In this document: piece by piece, positions 1 to 6,252 of the stretch
Layout: every line of letters starts with the position of its first letter
How positions within the stretch are numbered: the stretch's first letter is position 1
Assembly (NCBI GenBank): GCA_002862585.1
Contig: PKDP01000074.1
Coordinates: forward strand, 1 to 10,314
DNA from: Flavobacteriales bacterium
Lineage (GTDB): Bacteria > Bacteroidota > Bacteroidia > Flavobacteriales > UBA7312
Direction: 5' to 3'
DNA length: 10,314 bases
Notes under the pieces: generated by a model
The model's input: the letters and a program-made list of their open reading frames with translations, nothing else
The model's database searches: none
What the model was told of the DNA's origin: nothing
Made by a program: the position numbers and the translations under genes

Positions 1-23
1 TGTTTAACACTTAGCGTACTCAT
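1..23 (-). CDS. pyrB: Probable aspartate carbamoyltransferase, N-terminal fragment (first 7 codons, runs off the window)
   Basis: Only the first seven codons are inside the window, reading MSTLSVK. The ATG (23 to 21) overlaps the pyrR stop in a TAATG arrangement, which implies translational coupling. From family knowledge, Bacteroidota PyrB proteins often begin with a short M-x-x-L-S-V-x stretch, and pyrR followed by pyrB is a classic arrangement. PyrB condenses carbamoyl phosphate with aspartate, the committed step of pyrimidine synthesis, so regulation by the adjacent PyrR would make sense. The identification rests on seven residues plus context. That a gene starts here is more certain than its name. 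Confidence 0.55.
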
Positions 24-553
24 TAACTTTTCAAAATTACACGTTCGTTATCTCCCCATTCAACGGACACTCTTTCATCGGCAACAACGTCTATAGTATG
101 CCCTACATAATTAGGTTGTATAGGCACATGCCTACTCAATCGGCGGTCAATTAATACCATTAGTTCTACGGACAGCGGGCGACCATAATCATGCAGTGCA
201 TCTAATGCTGCTCTTACAGACCTTCCTGTATAAAGGACGTCATCAATCAAGACAATCTTTTTGCCTTCTAAGGATACACTTAAGGATGTACTATTTGCTA
301 CTAGTGGATCTTCTCTCCTTCTAAAGTCATCTCTATAAAAGGTAATATCTAAGTTACCAACTTCTAAATTATAATCTGGGAAATTGCTTTCCAATGATTC
401 TTTTATGCGTTGACACAGATAAATACCTCTTGGCTGTAAACCAATGAGAACAGTATTAGAAAAGTCATTGTGATTTTCAACTAGCTGACGGCACAATCTA
501 TTGATTATGATTTGTAGTTGTTGATGATCGAGTATGCTTTTGGGCTTGCTCAT
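23..553 (-). CDS. pyrR: PyrR: pyrimidine operon regulator / uracil phosphoribosyltransferase
   Basis: This 176-residue protein has a type I phosphoribosyltransferase fold. The PRPP-binding loop is at about residues 101-117 (VLIDDVLYTGRSVRAAL), with the acidic pair D104/D105 and the T-G-R turn. A QPRG loop lies at 40-43 and DITFYRDD near 69-76. The C-terminal RHVPIQPNYVGH stretch matches the part of PyrR that sets it apart from other uracil PRTases. The family makes UMP from uracil and PRPP, and in Firmicutes it binds pyr mRNA to control attenuation. Whether it does so here is unknown, since no leader attenuator is visible. The frame can be opened at a TTG at 565, but that codon lies in the candidate -7 box, so ATG at 553 is chosen. 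It overlaps a downstream gene that is probably pyrB. Confidence 0.93.
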   Translation of the reverse strand: MSKPKSILDHQQLQIIINRLCRQLVENHNDFSNTVLIGLQPRGIYLCQRIKESLESNFPDYNLEVGNLDITFYRDDFRRREDPLVANSTSLSVSLEGKKIVLIDDVLYTGRSVRAALDALHDYGRPLSVELMVLIDRRLSRHVPIQPNYVGHTIDVVADERVSVEWGDNERVILKS

Positions 554-562
554 TTCAAAAAG

Positions 563-570
563 CAAATATA
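563..570 (-). promoter_or_regulatory. Candidate -7 promoter box for pyrR
   Basis: The minus strand reads TATATTTG, a full match to the Bacteroidota -7 consensus TAnnTTTG, ending 9 nt before the pyrR ATG. Transcription starting about 7 nt downstream would give a nearly leaderless mRNA. No good TTG -33 element is visible at the right distance; the region upstream is the T-tract of the rpsA terminator. The call is therefore tentative. Confidence 0.4.
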
Positions 571-591
571 AATTAAAAATTTGTACTGAAT

Positions 592-620
592 AAAAAAAAG
601 ACCTTATGAAACATAAGGCC
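592..620 (-). terminator. Rho-independent terminator of rpsA
   Basis: On the minus strand GGCCTTATG-TTT-CATAAGGTC forms a 9-pair stem (one G-U) with a 3-nt loop, followed by eight T. It lies 27 nt past the rpsA stop. The G-U pair exists only in the leftward RNA; the rightward RNA would have an A-C mismatch there. The T-run is also better on the leftward side. Confidence 0.88.
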
Positions 621-646
621 TTTTAATTTTTATGAAAATAAGAAAA

Positions 647-2740
647 TTACTTCCCTTTCTTTTCTTTTTTGTCCATACTTTCTTTCAAAGCAATTAGCTC
701 ATCCATATCTCCCAGAGTACTCTTTTGTTGAGACTTCTGAACTTTTTGAACTTTTTTCTTAGTACTTTTCACTTCTTCCATTTGTACTTCTTTGTAAATT
801 ACTGTATGAGACACAATAATTTTTTGAGAATCTTTTTGGAATTCAAGTACTCGGAAAGTCATTTTTTCGCCTACTTCAACTTTGCTATCATCTTCTTTCA
901 CAAGGTGTCTTTTAGGAGCAAATGCTTCTACACCGTGAGTAAGAATAATTGTAGCACCGTTTTTAGTAAGGTCTTTAACTTCTCCTTCGAGGTCAGTACC
1001 TTCACCGAAAACAGTTTCGTAACCGTCCCATGGGTTGTCTAGTAATTGCTTAACGCCTAAGCTTAATTTTCTAGAGCCTATATCGATTTCCAATACTTTA
1101 GCGTCTATCTTCTCACCTACTTTAGTAAAGTCAGATGGGTGCTTAATTTTCTTATCCCATGAAAGGTCAGAAATATGGATTAAACCATCAACACCTTCTT
1201 CTAACTCAACAAAGATTCCGAAGTTTGTAAAGTTACGAACTATGACATTTTGAACACTTCCTACAGGGAATTTAGACGTAATTTCTGTCCAAGGATCTGG
1301 AAGCAATTGCTTCATACCTAATGACATTTTTCTGTCTTCTCTGTCAAGTGTTAATACTTGAGCTTCAATTTCTTGACCTACTTTTAGGAAGTCACTAGCA
1401 CTTCTTAGGTGAGTAGACCATGACATTTCTGAAACGTGTACCAATGCTTCGATTCCTGGTTGAACCTCTACAAAAGCACCATAGTCAGCAACAACAACCA
1501 CTTTTCCATTGATTTTGTCACCGATAGAAACTTTCTCATCAAGAGCATCCCAAGGATGCGAAGTAAGTTGTTTTAGTCCTAACTGAATTCTTTTCTTTTC
1601 ATCATCAAATTCTAAGATTACAACATTAATTGTAGAATCTAGATCAACGATTTCATCTGGATGATTAACTCTTCCCCATGATAGGTCAGTAATGTGGATT
1701 AATCCGTCAATACCACCTAAGTCAACAAAAACACCATAAGATGTAATGTTTTTAACAGTACCTTCAAGAACCTGTCCAACTTCTAGTTTAGACATTATTT
1801 CTTTCTTCTGTTCTTCGAGGTCAGCCTCGATAAGTGCTTTGTGAGATACTACTACATTACGGAATTCGTGGTTAATTTTCACCACTTTAAATTCCATTTT
1901 CTTTCCAACGTAATCGTCATAATCACGGATAGGCTTAATATCAATTTGAGATCCTGGTAAGAAGGCTTCTAATCCTAGAACCTCAACAATCATACCACCT
2001 TTAGTTCTACATTTGATAAGACCTTCAAGAACGATATCTTTATCGTGAGCTTCGTTCACTTTTTCCCATGAACGGAATACTCTCGCTTTCTTATGAGAAA
2101 GGATTAATTGACCTTTTTTGTCTTCCTTTTTCTCAACAAGTACCTCAACAGCGTCACCAACTTTTAAGTCTTCGTTGTATCTGAATTCATTTCTAGAAAT
2201 GATACCGTCAGATTTGTAGTTAATGTTTACAATAACTTCTCTGTCAGTAATGGATACTACTGAACCATCTAGTACTTGGTCAGTGTCAATGGTACTAAGA
2301 GCCGATTCGTAGTCTTTCTCTAAACCGCTTCTTTCATCTTGGGTATATTCTTCAGTACCCATTTCATAAATTTCCCAATCGAAATCTTTATCTTCTTCTG
2401 CTGAAGTCAATCGCTCCACTTCTTTAGTTTCAGCTTCTACCGTTTCTAATTCAGTAGATTTAGCTTCTTCAGCTACAACTTCTTCAGTTTCAACTTTTTC
2501 TGCAGAGGGTGTTTCTTCACCAGCGGCCTCTTCTTTAGCTGGTACTTCTTGAACAACTTCTTTAGTTGTTTTCACTTCTTCAACAGCTTTTACTTCTTCT
2601 TTTGGTTTTAATTCTGATTTTTTGGATGGAGTTTTTTTAGCAGTCGTTTTCTTTGCAGTCGTTTTCTTTGCAGTCGTTTTCTTTGGAGCAGCGGCTTTTT
2701 TAGTCGTTTTTTCTGCTTCTGTTTTTTTCTCTTCTGACAT
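647..2740 (-). CDS. rpsA: 30S ribosomal protein S1 with charged repeat-containing N-terminal extension
   Basis: This 697-residue protein has six S1 (OB-fold RNA-binding) domains at roughly 155-220, 234-304, 319-392, 404-479, 491-566 and 578-651. Domains 3-5 are the most canonical, with YGVFVDL / YGAFVEV / FGIFVEL cores and GLIHI or ALVHV segments. S1 binds mRNA on the 30S platform and helps initiation on mRNAs with weak Shine-Dalgarno sites, which fits the near absence of such sites here. Ahead of the domains, residues 11-41 are Lys/Thr/Ala-rich with three TTAKK repeats, and about 48-140 are Glu-rich. The C-terminus is again Lys-rich. The frame extends to a GTG at 2767, but ATG at 2740 (MSEEKKTEAEK) is the more natural start. 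The protein is longer than the 557-residue E. coli S1, mainly through the N-terminal extension. Confidence 0.96.
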   Translation of the reverse strand: MSEEKKTEAEKTTKKAAAPKKTTAKKTTAKKTTAKKTPSKKSELKPKEEVKAVEEVKTTKEVVQEVPAKEEAAGEETPSAEKVETEEVVAEEAKSTELETVEAETKEVERLTSAEEDKDFDWEIYEMGTEEYTQDERSGLEKDYESALSTIDTDQVLDGSVVSITDREVIVNINYKSDGIISRNEFRYNEDLKVGDAVEVLVEKKEDKKGQLILSHKKARVFRSWEKVNEAHDKDIVLEGLIKCRTKGGMIVEVLGLEAFLPGSQIDIKPIRDYDDYVGKKMEFKVVKINHEFRNVVVSHKALIEADLEEQKKEIMSKLEVGQVLEGTVKNITSYGVFVDLGGIDGLIHITDLSWGRVNHPDEIVDLDSTINVVILEFDDEKKRIQLGLKQLTSHPWDALDEKVSIGDKINGKVVVVADYGAFVEVQPGIEALVHVSEMSWSTHLRSASDFLKVGQEIEAQVLTLDREDRKMSLGMKQLLPDPWTEITSKFPVGSVQNVIVRNFTNFGIFVELEEGVDGLIHISDLSWDKKIKHPSDFTKVGEKIDAKVLEIDIGSRKLSLGVKQLLDNPWDGYETVFGEGTDLEGEVKDLTKNGATIILTHGVEAFAPKRHLVKEDDSKVEVGEKMTFRVLEFQKDSQKIIVSHTVIYKEVQMEEVKSTKKKVQKVQKSQQKSTLGDMDELIALKESMDKKEKKGK
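2641..2685. repeat. Perfect 15-bp tandem repeat, three copies, inside rpsA
   Basis: The unit cagtcgttttctttg occurs three times head to tail with no mismatch. It encodes the repeated K-T-T-A-K pentapeptide of the S1 N-terminal extension. Because the unit is a multiple of three, copy-number change by slippage would keep the frame. A diverged relative lies just outside the array near 2701-2716. Confidence 0.95.
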
Positions 2741-2856
2741 AATGGAATGTCTCAGTTTGTATTTCACTGTAATTGCTTGAGTTCAGCGAACAAATACGTG
2801 AAAGTATATTAGTTTGATTTTTATCCTTTTATCCTCAATTATTCGCAAAAGGTTTG

Positions 2857-2864
2857 CAAATGTA
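2857..2864 (-). promoter_or_regulatory. Candidate -7 promoter box for rpsA
   Basis: The minus strand reads TACATTTG, a full match to the TAnnTTTG consensus, in the 188-bp gap between ispE and rpsA. It would give a leader of about 110 nt before the rpsA ATG. The upstream spacer contains a small inverted repeat (gtata-aaaa-tatac, 2862-2875) overlapping the box. No convincing -33 TTG is seen, although TTCG at 2881-2878 is roughly in range. Confidence 0.45.
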
Positions 2865-2928
2865 TAAAAATATACTGTTCGAACTACTTTTTTTTCTCGA
2901 TTAGCTTATCGAGGAGATGAAAAGCACG

Positions 2929-3717
2929 TTAAAGCTGTTGATAAAAGACCGCTTCATCAGTAAAAGACAAAGGAGGCTTACTAGAGAATAGACCGTAAAT
3001 TGACGAACCACTACCGCTCATCGAAGTATATTTAGCACCGGCCTTTGTAAGTGTATTTTTTATGGCAAGTAATTTGGGATGATGCTCAAAAATGCTGTCT
3101 TCGAAGTCATTTTTCAATCTCCAATCAGATAATGGCTTTTGAGTTTCATCCACCAAAGAAAAATCAGAGGGCTTTGGCGTAACTCCAGAAAAAGCTTCAG
3201 AAGTAGATACAAAAACATCGGCTTTCACCACCACTAAATGATATCCTTTTAAGTCAATATTTACTGGAATAAGCTCTTCCCCCACACCACTGGCAAATGA
3301 AGGCACATTGTCAATAAAAAACGGACAGTCAGCACCCAATCTTAGAGCATAGCCCTTTAATTCTTCATTTGATACCCCTAAATTGAACTGTTGATTAAGG
3401 CCCATTAGAGTAAAAGCAGCATCAGATGAGCCTCCTCCTAAACCCGCGCCAGTAGGAATGTTTTTATGAAGGTGAATAAATACATCTGGGATGTCATAGT
3501 CGGCTTTCAGCAGTTTTAAAGCTTTTTCACAGAGGTTTTCTCCTCCCTCTACTGTAATTCCTGTACACTTAAATCCTGGCGTAGATGAAGGAATGATTTC
3601 CAAAACATCTTTCCAGCCTACAGGATAGAAAATAGTTTCTAAATTATGATAGCCATCTTCTCGTTTAGATACGATATTTAGCCCTATATTTATTTTCGCG
3701 TTTGGAAAAAATAACAC
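2929..3717 (-). CDS. ispE: 4-diphosphocytidyl-2-C-methyl-D-erythritol kinase
   Basis: This 262-residue GHMP-family kinase phosphorylates CDP-methylerythritol in the MEP pathway for isoprenoid precursors and acts in the cytosol. The opening FPNAKINIGL carries the catalytic-site lysine K8. The glycine-rich ATP loop PTGAGLGGGSSDAA lies at 88-101, the active-site aspartate is in LGADCPFF (D130), and the third GHMP motif MSGSGSS is at 233-239. The length is normal for the family. The start is GTG at 3717: an in-frame TGA lies 24 nt upstream, no ATG or TTG intervenes, and the family motif begins at residue 5. The gene diverges from accA. Downstream there is no U-tract terminator before rpsA, so read-through into rpsA is possible. 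Confidence 0.95.
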   Translation of the reverse strand: MLFFPNAKINIGLNIVSKREDGYHNLETIFYPVGWKDVLEIIPSSTPGFKCTGITVEGGENLCEKALKLLKADYDIPDVFIHLHKNIPTGAGLGGGSSDAAFTLMGLNQQFNLGVSNEELKGYALRLGADCPFFIDNVPSFASGVGEELIPVNIDLKGYHLVVVKADVFVSTSEAFSGVTPKPSDFSLVDETQKPLSDWRLKNDFEDSIFEHHPKLLAIKNTLTKAGAKYTSMSGSGSSIYGLFSSKPPLSFTDEAVFYQQL

Positions 3718-3743
3718 TGTTGAAAAATTTAATTGTCAAAAGA

Positions 3744-3751
3744 CAAAAGTA
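3744..3751 (-). promoter_or_regulatory. Candidate -7 promoter box for ispE
   Basis: The minus strand reads TACTTTTG (TAnnTTTG), 26 nt before the ispE GTG. It overlaps a small inverted repeat, ttgtc-aaaa-gacaa at 3733-3746, which could be an operator or chance. The -33 region is weak. Confidence 0.4.
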
Positions 3752-3807
3752 ATCACATAAATTTTTCTAAACTTGAAATTCTTTTTATTTATTTTAAAAT
3801 TCGAAAT

Positions 3808-3819
3808 TTACTCGAGTAA
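3808..3819. promoter_or_regulatory. Perfect 12-bp palindrome touching the accA start codon
   Basis: TTACTCGAGTAA is an exact inverted repeat whose last base is the A of the accA ATG. It could be a dimeric repressor's operator or a small hairpin at the ribosome landing site. Its presence is certain; any function is inference. Confidence 0.4.
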
Positions 3820-4775
3820 TGACAGATATAGAATACCTAGATTTTGAAAAGCCTATTGAGGATTTAATGCACAATCTCAAACAAGCCGAACAATTGGGCA
3901 GAGAGGGCATTGAAATAAATCAAACTATTACTGACCTCAAAAAGAAACTTGAGGAGAAAAAGAAAGAGATTTATGCTGACCTTTCAGCATGGCAAAGGGT
4001 ACAAATTTCACGTCACCCTCAACGTCCGTATACACTAGAGTATATTGAAGCTATAACCGATGACTTTATAGAATTACACGGCGATAGATCTGTGAAAGAC
4101 GATAAAGCAATGATTGGCGGCTGGGCAAAGATTAATGGTAAAACATTCATGGTCATTGGTCAGCAGAAGGGTAAGAATACTAAGATGCGTCAGCATAGAA
4201 ACTTTGGTATGGCAAACCCTGAAGGCTACAGAAAGGCTCTAAGGCTAATGAAGATGGCAGAAAAATTTAACAGACCAGTCATTACCTTTATTGATACACC
4301 TGGTGCTTATCCTGGCTTAGAAGCTGAAGAAAGAGGACAGGGCGAGGCTATTGCCAGAAATTTAATTGAAATGATTCAGCTAAAAGTGCCTATTATCTGC
4401 ATTATTATTGGTGAAGGGGCTTCAGGTGGTGCTTTAGGCATTGGCATTGGCGACAAGGTTATGATGTTAGAAAACACTTGGTATTCAGTGATTTCACCAG
4501 AGTCGTGTTCATCTATTTTATGGAGAAGTTGGGACTATAAAGAACAAGCTGCGGATGCCTTGAAACTGACGTCTCACGACATGCTGAAAAACGGCTTGAT
4601 TGACGGAATTATTAACGAACCTCTTGGAGGGGCACATAGAGATGCCCACTTCATGAGTAATGAAATAAAACAATCTATTCTTAGTCTGACTAAAGAGTTG
4701 GAAACTAAAACTGCTGAGAAGCGTATCAAAGAACGAATAGATAAATTTGGAAACATGGGAGTGTTTAAGGAGTAG
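3819..4775 (+). CDS. accA: Acetyl-CoA carboxylase carboxyltransferase subunit alpha
   Basis: This 318-residue protein is the alpha half of the carboxyltransferase that moves the carboxyl group from biotin-BCCP to acetyl-CoA, making malonyl-CoA for fatty acid synthesis. The N-terminal helical segment (about 10-55, with a coiled-coil-like charged run at 31-53) is followed by the crotonase-like domain. Family signatures are HPQRPYTLEYI at 66-76, DTPGAYPGLEAEERGQ at 159-174 and the oxyanion glycines GEGASGGALGIG at 198-209, then ISPESCSSILWR. No zinc-finger is present, as expected when AccD is encoded elsewhere. The length is standard. ATG at 3819 fits the family N-terminus. The gene diverges from ispE and is followed after 9 nt by dnaB, suggesting co-transcription. 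Confidence 0.97.
   Translation: MTDIEYLDFEKPIEDLMHNLKQAEQLGREGIEINQTITDLKKKLEEKKKEIYADLSAWQRVQISRHPQRPYTLEYIEAITDDFIELHGDRSVKDDKAMIGGWAKINGKTFMVIGQQKGKNTKMRQHRNFGMANPEGYRKALRLMKMAEKFNRPVITFIDTPGAYPGLEAEERGQGEAIARNLIEMIQLKVPIICIIIGEGASGGALGIGIGDKVMMLENTWYSVISPESCSSILWRSWDYKEQAADALKLTSHDMLKNGLIDGIINEPLGGAHRDAHFMSNEIKQSILSLTKELETKTAEKRIKERIDKFGNMGVFKE
4767..4772 (+). promoter_or_regulatory. Possible Shine-Dalgarno site for dnaB
   Basis: AAGGAG forms the last two sense codons of accA (Lys-Glu). It stands 6 nt before a TTG at 4779 and 12 nt before the ATG at 4785. Such sites are rare in the other genes here, so it may be a chance result of the coding sequence. It is the only argument for the TTG start. 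Confidence 0.35.
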
Positions 4776-4784
4776 TGATTGATT

Positions 4785-6251
4785 ATGGAAAAGAAGAAAG
4801 CAAAGAAGACAGTAAGTAAACCCAAAGTATTAAGTTCCCCTGATGGAAAGTTACCTCCACAGGCTATTGAGCTCGAACAAGCAGTGCTTGGGGCTTTGAT
4901 GATTGATAATGACGCTTTATCAAATTCAATTGAGCTTTTAAAACCTGAAAGTTTTTATCAGACAGAACACCAAAAGGTTTTTTCTGCTGTTGAAGATTTA
5001 TTCAATAATACTCAGCCAGTTGATATCCTTACCGTAACTAATTTACTAAAACAAAAAGGCGATTTAAAAGACGTTGGTGGTGCCGCTTTCGTTTCCAAGC
5101 TCACCGAACGTGTAGCATCGGCAGCCAATATAGAAACACACGCCAGAATTATTGCTCAAAAATTCATCCAAAGAGAGCTTATTCGTATTTCGTCGAGTAC
5201 CATTAAAGATGCTTATGATGATACTACGGATGTCTTTGATTTATTAAATGCTGCCGAGCAAGGCTTATTCGAAATTTCTGAAGGAAATATACGAAAGAAT
5301 TACGATAAAATGAGTACCCTGATTCGTCAGGCACTAGAACAAATCGAAGAAATTAAAAATAAAGAAGACGGACTTAGTGGTATTCCATCAGGCTTTGCTG
5401 ACCTAGATAGAGTTACCTCAGGGTGGCAAAAATCCGACTTGGTCATTTTAGCAGCTCGTCCTGGTATGGGTAAAACCGCTTTTGTACTGTCTATGGCACG
5501 AAATACAGCTGTACAATTCAATAAGCCAGTAGCCGTATTCTCTTTGGAGATGTCTTCTGTACAGTTGGTCAACCGTCTAATTTCAAGTGAGTCGGGCATT
5601 CCAGCAGAAAAATTAAGGAAAGGTAACCTCGAAGACCACGAATGGATACAGCTCAATCAGCAAATAACCTCTTTGTCGGAAGCTCCATTATTTATTGATG
5701 ATACTCCTGCCCTAACGGTCTTTGAGCTACGAGCCAAATGCCGAAGACTTGTAAGAAACAATGGTGTAGAAATGGTAATTATTGACTACCTACAGCTAAT
5801 GCATGCCGGTAACTCCAACAAAAGCGGAAACAGAGAGCAAGAAATTAGCACCATTTCACGATCCCTAAAAAGTATCGCAAAGGAGTTAAACATCCCTATC
5901 ATTGCACTGTCACAGCTGAGTAGAGCAGTGGAAACTAGAGGGGGCGATAAACGTCCTATGCTCTCCGACCTAAGAGAGTCAGGAGCTATTGAGCAAGATG
6001 CCGATATCGTATGCTTCATTTACCGACCAGACTACTACGGCTTTACGGAATGGCCTGACACCTCACCAGGGCAAGACCCCGATTGCCAAGGGCAAGGGGA
6101 AATCATTATTGCTAAGCACCGTAACGGTTCTTTAGAAAACATTAGACTGCGATTTATTTCTCACTTGGCTAAATTTACTGATTTGGATGCCTTCGGATTC
6201 AGCAATGACGATGTTATGCCATCTAGTATGAACAACGATGCTCCTTTCTAA
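4785..6251 (+). CDS. dnaB: Replicative DNA helicase DnaB
   Basis: This 488-residue hexameric helicase unwinds the fork 5'-3' on the lagging strand and recruits primase. A Lys-rich tail (1-14) precedes the N-terminal helical domain (about 25-130), a linker, and the RecA-like core from about 198. The core shows Walker A ARPGMGKT at 224-231, Walker B IIDYLQL at 332-338, SQLSRAVE near 376-383, the LRESGAIEQDAD segment near 396-407 and the KHRNG arginine-finger region at 444-448. There is no intein. ATG at 4785 is chosen. An alternative TTG at 4779 sits 6 nt after AAGGAG (4767-4772), which is also the end of accA, whereas the ATG is 12 nt away. The Ser/Asn-rich C-terminus overlaps a possible earlier start of the next gene. 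Confidence 0.97.
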   Translation: MEKKKAKKTVSKPKVLSSPDGKLPPQAIELEQAVLGALMIDNDALSNSIELLKPESFYQTEHQKVFSAVEDLFNNTQPVDILTVTNLLKQKGDLKDVGGAAFVSKLTERVASAANIETHARIIAQKFIQRELIRISSSTIKDAYDDTTDVFDLLNAAEQGLFEISEGNIRKNYDKMSTLIRQALEQIEEIKNKEDGLSGIPSGFADLDRVTSGWQKSDLVILAARPGMGKTAFVLSMARNTAVQFNKPVAVFSLEMSSVQLVNRLISSESGIPAEKLRKGNLEDHEWIQLNQQITSLSEAPLFIDDTPALTVFELRAKCRRLVRNNGVEMVIIDYLQLMHAGNSNKSGNREQEISTISRSLKSIAKELNIPIIALSQLSRAVETRGGDKRPMLSDLRESGAIEQDADIVCFIYRPDYYGFTEWPDTSPGQDPDCQGQGEIIIAKHRNGSLENIRLRFISHLAKFTDLDAFGFSNDDVMPSSMNNDAPF

Positions 6252-6252
6252 G

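Noticed and set aside
554..600. PyrR-binding attenuator ahead of pyrR
   Set aside because: The only hairpin nearby is the rpsA terminator (592-620), upstream of the candidate promoter. No anti-terminator pairing or conserved PyrR-loop sequence is seen.
725..1253. Rightward open frames of 72-105 codons opposite rpsA
   Set aside because: They are antisense to well-supported S1 domain sequence, with low-complexity Phe/Ser/Asn translations and no family resemblance. Similar antisense frames opposite accA, dnaB and the exported-protein gene were dropped for the same reason.
2896..2913. Hairpin ctcgat-tagctt-atcgag just past the ispE stop, considered as the ispE terminator
   Set aside because: On the ispE strand the stem is followed by a run of A, not T, so it lacks the U-tract of an intrinsic terminator. 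The T-run precedes the stem on the other strand, where nothing is transcribed toward it.
3768..3775. TAAACTTG as a -7 box for accA
   Set aside because: It has one mismatch at a key position and no TTG at about 19-25 nt upstream. It is too weak to annotate in such AT-rich DNA.
5440..6130. Intein inserted in the DnaB core, a common location
   Set aside because: Walker A, Walker B and the arginine-finger region follow at normal spacing and the protein is of normal length.
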